Assembly: GCF_947500765.1 (NCBI RefSeq)
Contig: NZ_CANMTH010000012.1
Location: 1-64,000 of the forward strand
Origin: an uncultured Formosa sp.
GTDB lineage: Bacteria > Bacteroidota > Bacteroidia > Flavobacteriales > Flavobacteriaceae
Length of the DNA stretch: 64,000 bases
Direction: 5' to 3'
Below are positions 34,891 through 44,553 of the stretch, in pieces; within the stretch, counting starts at the first letter, position 1, and each line of letters opens with the position of its first letter. Position numbers and translations under genes: made by a program. The notes beneath the pieces were generated by a model. The model ran no database searches. It worked only from the letters and a program-made list of their open reading frames with translations, and was not told where the DNA came from.

Positions 34891-35075
34891 TATGCAACAT
34901 TTTGAAGTAAATCGAAACAAGGGCATTTGCCACAACGTTTCTTTTCAGACTTTGTATATTTTTTGCAACACTTGGTTTTACATTTGTTGGAAATTTTAAC
35001 TCCAACAGTTAATAAAACAGTTTTTGCTTTTTTAAGTTCTTTCTTTTTAACCTTTTTGTCTTTTTTCTTGCCCAA
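34890..35075 (-). CDS. Small Lys/Cys-rich protein next to ferritin
   Basis: A 61-aa protein: lysine-rich first 20 residues, then a Cys cluster CKTKCCKKYTKSEKKRCGKCPC with seven Cys that could bind zinc or an iron-sulfur cluster. It lies 76 bp downstream of the ferritin gene in the same direction and has a terminator at its end. No family name known to me. Reading it as a true gene is supported by its neat fit between ferritin and the terminator, but the composition is biased. Confidence 0.6.
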   Translation of the reverse strand: MGKKKDKKVKKKELKKAKTVLLTVGVKISNKCKTKCCKKYTKSEKKRCGKCPCFDLLQNVA

Positions 35076-35151
35076 AACTAATTACAATTAGCGGTTTAAG
35101 CTTCAAAAATAATTATTTTTACTTAATCTAAATAAGATTAAATGTTAAAAA

Positions 35152-35670
35152 TTATATAGGGTTATTAGATGCAGCTGTACTTACAGTAATTTGATCGATA
35201 TCTCTATCAAATAAATACAGTCCACCTTTATCGTCACCAATTAAATTAATTTTATCTAAAATGGTTCTTGCCATAGCTTCTTCTTCAATTTGTTCAGAAA
35301 CATACCACTGTAAGAAATTATGAGTTGCATAATCGCGTTGTTCTAAAGAAATATGAACTAAATCGTTAATGCTTTTACTTACAAAAACCTCGTGTTTAAA
35401 CAACATTTCAAACATTTCTTTAAACGATTGGAAAGTTACATTTGGTGCTTTTAATTCAGAAATAAAAGCATGTCCACCACGTTCGTTAACAAACTTAATA
35501 AGTTTAAGCATGTGTTCACGTTCCTCGTCAGATTGTTTATACATGAAATTAGAAATACCTTCTAACCCTTTTACTTCAGCCCAACAAGCCATGGCTAAGT
35601 ATATTTGAGAAGACTCTGCTTCAATTCTAATTTGCTTGTTTAACGCTTCTTCTATATCTTTTGATAACAT
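35152..35670 (-). CDS. Ferritin (bacterial non-heme)
   Basis: 172 aa starting at MLSKDIEEALNKQ; an upstream Met at 35688 lies in the -7 element and is rejected. The four-helix ferritin has ferroxidase ligands Glu17 (in RIEAESS), Glu50 and His53 (SDEEREHMLK) and Glu/Gln in the third helix (QWYVSEQIEEE). It stores iron in a 24-subunit shell. This fits with the two feo loci in the same window. Confidence 0.94.
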   Translation of the reverse strand: MLSKDIEEALNKQIRIEAESSQIYLAMACWAEVKGLEGISNFMYKQSDEEREHMLKLIKFVNERGGHAFISELKAPNVTFQSFKEMFEMLFKHEVFVSKSINDLVHISLEQRDYATHNFLQWYVSEQIEEEAMARTILDKINLIGDDKGGLYLFDRDIDQITVSTAASNNPI

Positions 35671-35685
35671 ATTCTTTCTTTTTAA

Positions 35686-35693
35686 CAAAGTTA
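35686..35693 (-). promoter_or_regulatory. -7 promoter element TAACTTTG for ferritin
   Basis: An exact TAnnTTTG match on the minus strand, overlapping the rejected upstream Met and 15 bp before the chosen start. Confidence 0.55.
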
Positions 35694-35727
35694 TAGATAA
35701 AAAGGGTTTAATTTTTAATAAAAACTC

Positions 35728-36615
35728 TTAAGATTTTTCTTTTTTAAATATTCTAAATAAAGATATGTGCTGGGTGTAAAAGGTAATTCTTATACCAAAA
35801 AGCAGAATAATACCACCAATCATCATTTGTAAAGTAATGGTTTCATTTAGAAAAACCCATGCTAAGATAGAAGCCAAAATAGCTTGTCCTAATAAACTAA
35901 CCGAAACTCTTGTAGCTCTCATGTGTTTTGTAGCATAGCTAATAAGTAGCCAAGCTAGGAGCTGGCAAACAATGCCTTGAATAAGTAGTACAAACCAACC
36001 AGTGTTAGAAAATCCAGAAAATGGTTGGCCCATTACATAACTAATAACACCTAAGGCAATTGTAGAAGAGACAACACTAATAGTCATAAACGTTAATACA
36101 TCTGTTTCTTCCAGTACAAATTTACTAGTTAACATATATACGGCGTACAACATGCCTGAAAGTATGGCGAAAAAGAAAGCGAGGTCAAAATCTAAATTGA
36201 TAAAAAACTGAAATCCTACTAAAGTTATCATCCCAATAATAGCGATTATTGTGCCAATCCAAAAATTACGTTTCGGCTTGTCTTTTAAAAATAAAAACGC
36301 TCCAATGCCAACCCAAACAGGAGATAAATTAGTTAATAATGTGGCTTGTGTTGCCGAAGATTCCTGAATAGCAATATTCCATACGCCTACATCTAAACCA
36401 AATACAATACCACAAAGTGATGCTAAAAGCAACATTTTAGGTGAAGGGATTTTTAACTGCCTTGTAATTAAAACATAAGGCAAAATAATTGCCGAAGCGA
36501 TTGCCATTCTGTAAAATGCAGAAATTAATCCAGGTGTTAAACTTAAGCGTACTAATACTGGAAATATAGAAATACATATAATTCCGACTACAAGAGCTAT
36601 TCTAGGTTTTGTCAT
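35728..36615 (-). CDS. DMT/EamA-family transporter
   Basis: A 295-aa inner-membrane protein with ten helices in two EamA repeats (about 5-140 and 148-285). The typical helix ends LISAFYRMAIASAIILP and ATQATLLTNLSPVWVGI are in the first half and LLGQAILASILAWVFLNE in the second. This drug/metabolite exporter family moves amino acids and many other small molecules; the substrate is unknown. A -7 element is at 36641-36648. Confidence 0.92.
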   Translation of the reverse strand: MTKPRIALVVGIICISIFPVLVRLSLTPGLISAFYRMAIASAIILPYVLITRQLKIPSPKMLLLASLCGIVFGLDVGVWNIAIQESSATQATLLTNLSPVWVGIGAFLFLKDKPKRNFWIGTIIAIIGMITLVGFQFFINLDFDLAFFFAILSGMLYAVYMLTSKFVLEETDVLTFMTISVVSSTIALGVISYVMGQPFSGFSNTGWFVLLIQGIVCQLLAWLLISYATKHMRATRVSVSLLGQAILASILAWVFLNETITLQMMIGGIILLFGIRITFYTQHISLFRIFKKEKS

Positions 36616-36640
36616 AACAATTTTAGTATAAAAAAGCGAG

Positions 36641-36648
36641 CAAAAATA
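36641..36648 (-). promoter_or_regulatory. -7 promoter element TATTTTTG for the DMT transporter
   Basis: An exact TAnnTTTG match on the minus strand, 25 bp upstream of the start. Confidence 0.55.
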
Positions 36649-36777
36649 TGTTGTAAATTATTATAAAAATGGTACTAAATAATCCGTGTTTAATGATATG
36701 TTATCCTGAGTATGGTTTTAAAAATTATATGTATCGTGTTGTGTTATATGTTTGTCTGACAGTTTTTTATAAAGGGC

Positions 36778-37683
36778 TTAGAAGTAGAGTTCTTGTGCTA
36801 ATCTAAACGTATTACTGTGTGCTTCAATAATTGTTTTGATTTCTGGAGAATATCCGCCACCCATACTGCACATAATAGGAATTGCATTGAATTTACATGT
36901 CTCTAAAACAAATAAATCTCTTGCTTTACACCCTTCGATTGATAGGTCTAATCTTCCAATCTTATCCGATGCTATAACGTCTACGCCGCACTGATAAAAT
37001 ATAAAATCAGGTTGTTGCTCATCTATTAATTTAGGGAGTGTGTTTTTTAGAATTTTTAAATAGGACGAATCGGTTGTTGCATCGTCTAATTCAATGTCTA
37101 AATCGCTTTGTTCTTTTTCAAAAGGATAATTGTTTTTTCCATGCATAGAAAAGGTGAATACCCGCGGTTCGTTAGTAAATATTTCTGCTGTTCCGTTACC
37201 TTGATGGACGTCTAAATCGACTATAAGAATGCGTTTAGCTATACGTGTATCTAATAAATGTTTTGCGGCAATAGCTTGGTCATTTAACATGCAGAATCCT
37301 TCTCCATGATCCGAATAGGCGTGATGTGTTCCTCCTGCAATATTCATTGCAATGCCGTATTGTAAAGCATATTCTGCGGCTTGTAACGTGCCAGAAGCAA
37401 TACATATTTCACGAGCTATTAAGCGTTCGCTTAATAAAAAACCAATTTTAAGCGCAGCGTGATGGTTTAGTGTTAAATTTAATAAATCGTAAAAATAATC
37501 AGGATCATGAATCTCTAAAATTGGTTTGTGATTTTGTAAAACGTTTGGTTTAAAGAAATTATCTGCAGTGCACGTGCCTTCGTATATTAATTGCAACTGA
37601 AGCAGTTCGTACTTTTCCATAGGAAATCGATGTCCTTTTGGGATAGGATGATTATATATGGTGTCGTATGCGATTTTTAGCAT
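36778..37683 (-). CDS. Histone-deacetylase-family (acetoin utilisation/AcuC-like) hydrolase
   Basis: 301 aa from the ATG at 37683, one base after the tex stop. It has the zinc hydrolase features of the HDAC/AcuC/polyamine amidohydrolase family: GGTHHAYSDHGEGFC (paired His), LIVDLDVHQGNGTAEIF (metal-binding Asp and His) and YQCGVDVIASDKIGRL. In bacteria these enzymes remove acetyl groups from small amines or from proteins such as acetyl-CoA synthetase. It is probably co-transcribed with tex. Confidence 0.92.
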   Translation of the reverse strand: MLKIAYDTIYNHPIPKGHRFPMEKYELLQLQLIYEGTCTADNFFKPNVLQNHKPILEIHDPDYFYDLLNLTLNHHAALKIGFLLSERLIAREICIASGTLQAAEYALQYGIAMNIAGGTHHAYSDHGEGFCMLNDQAIAAKHLLDTRIAKRILIVDLDVHQGNGTAEIFTNEPRVFTFSMHGKNNYPFEKEQSDLDIELDDATTDSSYLKILKNTLPKLIDEQQPDFIFYQCGVDVIASDKIGRLDLSIEGCKARDLFVLETCKFNAIPIMCSMGGGYSPEIKTIIEAHSNTFRLAQELYF

Positions 37684-37684
37684 C

Positions 37685-39808
37685 TTATTTATGAAGTTTA
37701 AGCTGAATACGTTTTCTAGCCACATCAACTTCTAATACTTTTACAATAATTTGTTGATGCAAGGTGACGTATTCACTAACATCACTTACAAAAGTATCTG
37801 CTAAGTTAGAAATGTGTATTAAACCACTTTCTTTAATTCCTATATCTACAAAACATCCAAAATTTGTAATGTTATTTACAATACCTGGCAGTAATTGCCC
37901 TTCGGTAATATCTGCAATAGTTTTTATATCCTGATTAAATGTAAAGACTTTAGCTTGTTGTCTGATATCTAAACCAGGTTTTTCTAATTCCTTAATAATA
38001 TCCTGAAGTGTTGGTAATCCAACAGTTTCTGAACAATATTTTTTAAGATCTATGTTTTTAAGTACTGCAGAATTTCCAATTAGTTCTGAAATACTTTTCC
38101 CTGAATCTTTTGCCATTTTTTGAACAATAGCATATTGTTCTGGATGTACCGCCGAATCGTCTAAAGGGTTCTTTGCTTCTTTAATTCTTAAAAACCCAGC
38201 ACCTTGTTCAAAAGCTTTATCTCCTAAACGGGGTACTTTTTTTATGGCTGTTCGTGTTGCAAAGGCACCATGTTCTGTTCTGAAATTCACAATATTTTCG
38301 GCAAGTTTTGGTCCGATTCCCGAAACATAACTTAATAAGGAAGTGCTTGCTGTATTTATATTTACACCAACGGCATTCACACAATTTTCAACAACTAAAT
38401 CTAAACTTCCTTTAAGTTTAGATTGATCTACATCGTGTTGATATTGTCCTACTCCAATAGATTTTGCATCTATTTTAACCAATTCAGCTAAAGGATCTTG
38501 TAAACGACGGCCTATAGATATAGAGCCTCTTACGGTAACATCATAATTTGGAAATTCGTCTCGTGCAATTTTTGATGCCGAATAGATAGATGCTCCAGCT
38601 TCACTAACTACAAACACTTGAATATCGGTTTTAAAATGAATACGACGAATTAAGGTTTCTGTTTCTCTAGAAGCTGTTCCGTTACCAATAGCAATGGCTT
38701 CAATTTTATAAGCTTCAACCATAGTACTGATTTTCTTAATCGCACCTGTAACATCGTTTTTAGGCGGATGCGGATAAATGGTTTCATTATATTTTAAATC
38801 GCCTTGAGCATCTAAACATACGATTTTACAACCTGTTCTAAATCCAGGATCGATGGCTAAAACACGTTTTTGTCCTAGAGGAGATCCTAAAAGTAATTGT
38901 TTTAAGTTTTTAGCGAATACATTTATCGCAGATTCGTCTGCTTTATCTTTTGCTTTTTGAAGTGCTTCATTGGTTAAGGCTGGTAATAATAAACGTTTGT
39001 AGGCATCTTTAATAGCGGTCTCTATTTGGTCGGCACAGGCGTTGTTTGAACGGATAATACGATCTTCGATTTTGTTTAATGCAGCGTCATCATCAATTGC
39101 AATTTTTACACGAATAAACCCTTCTTTTTCTGCTCTTAAAATGGCTAATAATCTGTGAGACGGAATACGACTTAACGCCTCTGTCCAATCAAAATAATCT
39201 CTAAATTTTTGAGCCTTTTCATCTTCTGCTTTCGTTTTTACAACTTTGGTTGTAATGGTTGCTCTGTGCTCCAATTGAAACCGAATATTGTTTCTAATAT
39301 CTGTACGTTCATTAATCCATTCTGAAATAATATGGCGCGCACCTTCTAAAGCATCTTCAACAGAAGCAATATTTCCTTTTACATATTTAAGCGCAATAGA
39401 CTCAACGTCGTTCGCATTCTGACTCATTATAATTTTTGCCAAAGGTTCTAAGCCCAATTGTCTTGCTTTTTCTGCCTTGGTTTTTCTGCTTTTTTTAAAG
39501 GGCAGATAGATGTCTTCAAGTGTAATTAAATCGGTTGTAGAATTAATTTTTTTCTGAAGTTCAGGAGTTAACACCTCTTGTTCTTCAAGTGCTTTTAATA
39601 TGGTTACTTTACGTTTTTCAAGTGTTTCGTAAGCGTCTTTGTATTTTACAATATTTGCAATTTGTACTTCATCTAAGTTTCCTGTTAGTTCTTTTCTATA
39701 ACGCGAAATAAAGGGAATGGTACAGTCTTCTTGTAACAGTTTTAAAGTGTTTTTTACGCTGGTTTCAGGAAGATTAGTTTGAGAGATGATGTATTGTAAA
39801 ATAGACAT
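37685..39808 (-). CDS. tex: Tex-family RNA-binding transcription accessory protein
   Basis: 707 aa with the Tex order: N-terminal helical domain, YqgF/RNaseH-like core (LAIDPGFRTGCKIVCLD near residue 318), HhH motifs (SYVSGIGPKLAENIV) and a C-terminal S1 domain (GIVNNITNFGCFVDIGIKES...RIQLKL). Family knowledge: binds nucleic acids and the transcription machinery. It is followed after one base by the HDAC-like gene. Confidence 0.95.
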   Translation of the reverse strand: MSILQYIISQTNLPETSVKNTLKLLQEDCTIPFISRYRKELTGNLDEVQIANIVKYKDAYETLEKRKVTILKALEEQEVLTPELQKKINSTTDLITLEDIYLPFKKSRKTKAEKARQLGLEPLAKIIMSQNANDVESIALKYVKGNIASVEDALEGARHIISEWINERTDIRNNIRFQLEHRATITTKVVKTKAEDEKAQKFRDYFDWTEALSRIPSHRLLAILRAEKEGFIRVKIAIDDDAALNKIEDRIIRSNNACADQIETAIKDAYKRLLLPALTNEALQKAKDKADESAINVFAKNLKQLLLGSPLGQKRVLAIDPGFRTGCKIVCLDAQGDLKYNETIYPHPPKNDVTGAIKKISTMVEAYKIEAIAIGNGTASRETETLIRRIHFKTDIQVFVVSEAGASIYSASKIARDEFPNYDVTVRGSISIGRRLQDPLAELVKIDAKSIGVGQYQHDVDQSKLKGSLDLVVENCVNAVGVNINTASTSLLSYVSGIGPKLAENIVNFRTEHGAFATRTAIKKVPRLGDKAFEQGAGFLRIKEAKNPLDDSAVHPEQYAIVQKMAKDSGKSISELIGNSAVLKNIDLKKYCSETVGLPTLQDIIKELEKPGLDIRQQAKVFTFNQDIKTIADITEGQLLPGIVNNITNFGCFVDIGIKESGLIHISNLADTFVSDVSEYVTLHQQIIVKVLEVDVARKRIQLKLHK

Positions 39809-39913
39809 ATTTTAGTTTTGAAAATAGAGTGTAAAGATAAGGTGTTAGACCGAAACTGATTTTATTTTTTGAAAATTATAATTCAATTTATATGTCAAAA
39901 GTGATACAAAATA

Positions 39914-39949
39914 AAAAGACCTCGCAAATCGAAATTAGCGAGGTCTTTT
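39914..39949 (-). terminator. Terminator of the NlpE/META lipoprotein gene
   Basis: A 12-bp perfect stem (39914-39925 with 39938-39949) followed on the minus strand by T-rich sequence. Confidence 0.85.
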
Positions 39950-39975
39950 AATACTTAATTTAGAATAAAAATGAT

Positions 39976-40734
39976 TTAGTTTACAAAGTAATCAACTTCA
40001 AATTTTGCCATTGTAGCCATGCGACCTTTGTTTAAATTTAAAACACCGTTTACAACAGTGTAATTGTCTGCAACTTCTAAAACTTTCATGTATTTATTTT
40101 CAACTTCCATATTTGGACAAGCCATCATGGTGTGCATTATTTTAGAGACCGTTATACGGTTACCTTCAAGCAGCTTATATTCGCCGCCAAAACCATTACA
40201 ACTTGTGTTTCCGCTAATGCGATTGTCTTCTGTGTTTAATACTAGAAACGGTTGTTTCGTGACCTTATCAATAGGTTTTCCATAGATTTCTACTAGTTTC
40301 CAAGGTGTGTTTTTTAAACTATTAGCATCTTGCTTTTTTAGTGTGTAATTGTTCGTTAAAGCACCTGTAATTTTTTTACCTGAACTATCTAATAGTGTTA
40401 TTACTGTTTCTCCAACAAAATAGGTTTGAGATTTATTTTCAGATTTTAAAGTTACTTCGCTTCCTGAGTTATTCCAGTTAAAAGAACCTTGTTCTGTATA
40501 TATATCTGTAGATTTTCCTAAATACTTTGTTTTTTTAGAATAAGTTAAATCATTGTTTAGTTCTATTACTGTTTTAATACCATCGCAATCTGCACAAGGT
40601 ATTATGCCAACGTAAGTTCCGTCCCAATCTAAATTAGTCATACTATTATCTGCATTAAGTGCTGAATCTTTGTTTGTTTTACAACTAACAATTAAAACGG
40701 CAACCATTAAAAATGGTACTATTTTTTTTATCAT
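39976..40734 (-). CDS. Lipoprotein with NlpE-like and META/HslJ domains
   Basis: A 252-aa lipoprotein (lipobox LIVSC, Cys18). Residues about 38-135 are an NlpE N-terminal-like barrel with the conserved YVGIIPCADCDGI (two Cys). Residues about 140-250 are a META/HslJ domain (TPWKLVEIYGKPI, SGNTSCNGFGGEY and MHTMMACPNMEVENKYMKVLE). NlpE senses surface contact and copper stress in E. coli and HslJ is a heat-shock protein. The combination suggests an envelope stress role. A common arrangement in the Bacteroidota. Confidence 0.9.
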   Translation of the reverse strand: MIKKIVPFLMVAVLIVSCKTNKDSALNADNSMTNLDWDGTYVGIIPCADCDGIKTVIELNNDLTYSKKTKYLGKSTDIYTEQGSFNWNNSGSEVTLKSENKSQTYFVGETVITLLDSSGKKITGALTNNYTLKKQDANSLKNTPWKLVEIYGKPIDKVTKQPFLVLNTEDNRISGNTSCNGFGGEYKLLEGNRITVSKIMHTMMACPNMEVENKYMKVLEVADNYTVVNGVLNLNKGRMATMAKFEVDYFVN

Positions 40735-40773
40735 AATATTTTAGTTTAAAAAGAGGGGTGTGTTTATAACTCT

Positions 40774-42825
40774 TTAGCTAATTTGTAATCCGTTAGTCAC
40801 TCCTTTTTCATCTGGATTAACAAACACCAATTTACCTTCTGCAGTTTCTGTCATTAAAATCATACCTTCACTATCTACACCTCGTAGTGCTCTTGGAGCT
40901 AAATTTACAAGTACAGTGACGCGTTTTCCAATAATATCTTCCGGCTTAAAACTTTCTGCAATTCCAGAAACAATAGTTCTTACATCAAGTCCGGTATCTA
41001 CTTTTAAAATGAGTAATTTTTTAGCTTTAGGCATTTTCTCTGCTTCTAAAATCGTACCAACACGTAAATCTAATTTAGAAAAATCGTCGAAAGTGATGGT
41101 GTCTTTTTGAGGTTCAACAACTTTGTTTGCCGCTTCGTTTGCTTTTTTACTTGCTATTAATTTGTCTAATTGGTGTTGAATGGTATCGTCTTCAATTTTA
41201 GAAAATAACAATTCCCCTTTTCCTATTTGGTGTGTTGCAGGAAGCAATACATCTTTAGTAGAAATGCTTTCCCAAGTGTTTTCATCAGAAATATTTAAAA
41301 TACTTTTTAGTTTAGCTGATGTAAAAGGTAAAAATGGCTCACATAATGTTGCTAATCCTGAAGCGATTTGAAGCGCAACAAACATGATGGTTTGCGTACG
41401 AACTTCGTCTACTTTAATTTTTTTCCAAGGCTCCTCATCGGCTAAGTATTTGTTTCCAAGTCGGGCTAAATTCATTAGTTCTTGACTTCCTTCACGAAAT
41501 CTGTAACGTTCTATAGAACTAGAAATTACAGACGGATATGCTTTTAAAGCGGCTAATGTTTCTTCGTCTATTTTAGAGAATTCACTTGGCGTTGGCACAT
41601 TTCCGTTGTAATATTTATTAGTTAAAACTACGACACGATTAATGAAATTTCCGAAGATGGCAACCAATTCGTTGTTGTTTCTTGCTTGGAAATCTTTCCA
41701 CGTAAAGTCGTTATCTTTAGTTTCAGGTGCATTTGCTGTTAAGGCATAACGCAACACATCTTGCTGATTTGGAAAATCTTCTAGATATTCTGGTAACCAA
41801 ACGGCCCAGTTTTTAGATGTCGATAATTTGTTGCCTTCTAAATTTAGAAATTCGTTAGCTGGTACATTTTCTGGTAAAATATAAGACCCTTCTGCCTTTA
41901 ACATGGCAGGGAAAATAATACAGTGAAATACAATATTATCTTTACCAATAAAATGCACTAAAGTGGTGTCTTTATCTTTCCAATACGGTTCCCAATCTTT
42001 TCCTTCGCGAGCTGCCCATTCTTTGGTAGATGATATGTATCCAATTGGTGCGTCGAACCACACATAAAGCACTTTTCCTTCTGCACCTTCTAAAGGAACA
42101 GGAATTCCCCAATCTAAATCACGTGTTACAGCACGAGGTCTTAATCCGTCGTCTATCCAAGATTTTACTTGTCCGTAAACATTAGGCTTCCAGTCTTTTT
42201 TATGTCCTTTTAAAATCCATTCTTTTAAGAAGTCTTCGTGCTTATCTAAAGGTAAAAACCAGTGTTTTGTTTGTTTTAATGTCGGTACATTTCCTGTGAT
42301 TGCCGATTTAGGATTAATTAAATCTGTAGCATTTAAACTGCTTCCACATTTTTCACATTGATCTCCATATGCTTCTTCATTTCCACATTTAGGGCACGTT
42401 CCTGTAACAAAACGGTCTGCTAAAAACTGATTGGCTTCTTCGTCGTACAACTGCTCAGTCGTTTCTTCAGTAAATTCACCTTTATTATATAAGGTTGTAA
42501 AGAATTCTGATGCGGTATCATGATGAATTTTAGCAGAAGTTCTAGAGTAATTATCAAAAGAGACACCAAAATCTTCAAACGATGTTTTAATAATCGCGTG
42601 ATATTTATCTACAATATCTTGAGGTGTTACACCTTCTTTTTTCGCTTTAATAGTAATAGGTACGCCGTGTTCGTCACTTCCGCAAATAAAAAGAACATCG
42701 TTTCCTGTTAAGCGTAAATATCGTGCATAAATATCTGCAGGTACGTAAACACCGGCTAAGTGGCCAATGTGTATTGGGCCGTTGGTGTAAGGTAGCGCTG
42801 CTGTAATGGTATATCTTTTAGACAT
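40774..42825 (-). CDS. metG: Methionyl-tRNA synthetase
   Basis: 683 aa from MSKRYTITAALPYTNGPIHIGHL; the frame is open to 42873 but a -7 promoter lies in that stretch. It has a class I HIGH motif (PIHIGHL), two zinc-knuckle CxxC pairs (CPKCGNEEAYGDQCEKCG, about 145-162), a KMSKS variant KLSTSKN, an anticodon-binding helical domain and a C-terminal EMAP/Trbp tRNA-binding domain (FSKLDLRVGTILEAEKMPKAKK). Length is as usual. Confidence 0.97.
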   Translation of the reverse strand: MSKRYTITAALPYTNGPIHIGHLAGVYVPADIYARYLRLTGNDVLFICGSDEHGVPITIKAKKEGVTPQDIVDKYHAIIKTSFEDFGVSFDNYSRTSAKIHHDTASEFFTTLYNKGEFTEETTEQLYDEEANQFLADRFVTGTCPKCGNEEAYGDQCEKCGSSLNATDLINPKSAITGNVPTLKQTKHWFLPLDKHEDFLKEWILKGHKKDWKPNVYGQVKSWIDDGLRPRAVTRDLDWGIPVPLEGAEGKVLYVWFDAPIGYISSTKEWAAREGKDWEPYWKDKDTTLVHFIGKDNIVFHCIIFPAMLKAEGSYILPENVPANEFLNLEGNKLSTSKNWAVWLPEYLEDFPNQQDVLRYALTANAPETKDNDFTWKDFQARNNNELVAIFGNFINRVVVLTNKYYNGNVPTPSEFSKIDEETLAALKAYPSVISSSIERYRFREGSQELMNLARLGNKYLADEEPWKKIKVDEVRTQTIMFVALQIASGLATLCEPFLPFTSAKLKSILNISDENTWESISTKDVLLPATHQIGKGELLFSKIEDDTIQHQLDKLIASKKANEAANKVVEPQKDTITFDDFSKLDLRVGTILEAEKMPKAKKLLILKVDTGLDVRTIVSGIAESFKPEDIIGKRVTVLVNLAPRALRGVDSEGMILMTETAEGKLVFVNPDEKGVTNGLQIS

Positions 42826-42848
42826 GTCTCGTTTCTGTTTTAATGGCA

Positions 42849-42856
42849 CAAAAGTA
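42849..42856 (-). promoter_or_regulatory. -7 promoter element TACTTTTG for metG
   Basis: An exact TAnnTTTG match on the minus strand, 23 bp upstream of the chosen metG start; it rules out the more distal Met codons. Confidence 0.65.
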
Positions 42857-42910
42857 CGCATTTCATTAACCATTTAGAAAAAAAATGTATTTTTACCAAA
42901 AGCACTTTTT

Positions 42911-43939
42911 ATGTTACTTAATAGAATTTTTTTACCCCTATTTTTTATTGTTTTTAGTTTAAATATTAGTCCGATAATGGCACAGCAATCTACAAGTCAA
43001 TCTTTAGTGAATACTTCAAAAACGTATATTAAACCACCATATTTAAAAGTGGGTGATACTGTCGCTATTGTAGCGCCGTCTGGAGTGTTAAGAAATAAGT
43101 TTGATGATATTGAGCGTGCTAGAGCTTTACTAAAAACATGGGGTTTAAATACGGTAGTTAGCGATAATCTTTATGCACAAAACGGACATTTTGCAGGTAC
43201 AGATGAACAGCGTGCTTCAGATTTTCAGAAGGCATTAGACGATCCGAAAATTAAAGCCATTTGGTGTGCACGTGGTGGCTATGGAACGGTTAGAATGATG
43301 GATATGTTAGATTACTCTAAATTTAAATTAAACCCGAAATGGGTTATTGGGTATTCTGATATTACAGCGCTTCACAATCAAATTCATGATATGGGATATG
43401 AGTCTTTACATGCGATGATGTGTATTAGTCTGACTAAAAATTTAGACGAAATTCCAGAAACGATTTCAACATTTAAAGATGCTATTTTCGGAAAACCATT
43501 GTCATACACTTTAAAAGGTTCTAAATACAATAAAACGGGAATAGTAACGGCTCCTTTAGTAGGAGGAAATTTAACATTGTTACATACTATGTTAGGTTCT
43601 GTGAGTACTATAGATGTTTCTGGTGAGATTCTTTTTATTGAAGAAGTTGGTGAATATGCTTACCATATAGACCGTATGTTACAGAGTTTAAAACGTGCGG
43701 GTTATTTTGAAAACTGTAAAGGGATTTTAGTTGGAGATATGAGTAAAGTGAGAAAAAATCCAACGCCTTTTGGAGAAACGATAGAAGAAATTATTCTTAA
43801 TATTGCTGCCGATTACGATTTTCCAGTAGCATTTAATATGCCTGCAGGACACGAAAAAGATAATCGTGCATTGTTTTTTGGAAGAACTGTTACTATGAAG
43901 GTTGAAAAAAGCGGGACTACTGTAATTTTTAATGAGTAG
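42911..43939 (+). CDS. LD-carboxypeptidase (S66, LdcA-like), exported
   Basis: A 342-aa protein with a signal peptide (1-24, ending PIMAQ) and the S66 fold: nucleophile Ser149 in GYSDITALH, the Glu in LFIEEVGEYAYHIDRML and a His in MPAGHEKDNRALFFG. LdcA removes the terminal D-Ala from murein tetrapeptides during recycling. An exported form is common in the Bacteroidota. Divergent from metG, with 85 bp between the start codons. Confidence 0.93.
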   Translation: MLLNRIFLPLFFIVFSLNISPIMAQQSTSQSLVNTSKTYIKPPYLKVGDTVAIVAPSGVLRNKFDDIERARALLKTWGLNTVVSDNLYAQNGHFAGTDEQRASDFQKALDDPKIKAIWCARGGYGTVRMMDMLDYSKFKLNPKWVIGYSDITALHNQIHDMGYESLHAMMCISLTKNLDEIPETISTFKDAIFGKPLSYTLKGSKYNKTGIVTAPLVGGNLTLLHTMLGSVSTIDVSGEILFIEEVGEYAYHIDRMLQSLKRAGYFENCKGILVGDMSKVRKNPTPFGETIEEIILNIAADYDFPVAFNMPAGHEKDNRALFFGRTVTMKVEKSGTTVIFNE

Positions 43940-44075
43940 AACTTTTGTTAGAAGCTTAAGGTTATTAAGTCTGTTCTGAAAAGATTTTTACCCTGTTTTC
44001 CAGGGAGTTATTTATAGAATATTTTACAATTACAAATTGAACACATAATCAAAACAAAGAAAATTTGTTTATGGA

Positions 44076-44157
44076 TTCTCGACTCCGCTCGAATACCGTT
44101 TAAACTGTCAGTATTTATATTTCATGTTTTTTCAGGGTGTTCGAGCGCAGTCGAGAA
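44076..44157. repeat. Flavobacterial intergenic inverted repeat (TTCTCGACT...AGTCGAGAA)
   Basis: 18-bp arms at 44076-44093 and 44140-44157 are reverse complements with one mismatch and flank a 46-bp A/T-rich loop. They are more G/C-rich than the surrounding sequence. I recall TTCGAGCGCAGTCGAGAA repeats scattered between genes in many flavobacteria. Function unknown. Confidence 0.7.
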
Positions 44158-44199
44158 CATATAACTATTCAACACCCAGAATGCATCCGCTTTCAATAA

Positions 44200-44553
44200 T
44201 TAATACAATCTCTTCTGAAACCTATAAAACAAAAAACTGCTAACAGTATATAATCCAACATCAATCCAGTCGGCAGTGTATCTCGAATTGTATTTTGGTA
44301 AGTAGTGTTCAAAATAGATGGCGTAACCTGCGGTCAATAATAGTATTGGAAGTATTGGTAAATACAAGCTGTTATCTCTTTTAATTATTCTAACACCTAG
44401 CAAGCAAAACGATAAAACTATAGGCATGCATAACGCATCGTTTACGTAAAATTGCATCCAGTTTGGGAGTGATAAATGAAAAAGGGGAGCGCAGTAAATA
44501 AAGCTTGCTAAAGTTATCGCGATTAAGAACAGCGGCTGAGTTAGAATTCTCAT
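44200..44553 (-). CDS. Four-helix membrane protein of unknown function
   Basis: 117 aa from MRILTQPLFLIAIT; the ATG overlaps the preceding stop as ATGA. It is hydrophobic with four predicted membrane segments (about 5-20, 35-55, 65-82 and 95-110). No known motif; HYLPKYNSRYTADWIDVGLY lies between helices 3 and 4. It is translationally coupled to the zinc-ribbon membrane protein. Function unknown. Confidence 0.75.
   Translation of the reverse strand: MRILTQPLFLIAITLASFIYCAPLFHLSLPNWMQFYVNDALCMPIVLSFCLLGVRIIKRDNSLYLPILPILLLTAGYAIYFEHYLPKYNSRYTADWIDVGLYTVSSFLFYRFQKRLY

Noticed and set aside
40916..42711. Plus-strand frames inside metG
   Set aside because: Antisense shadows of a well-conserved gene.
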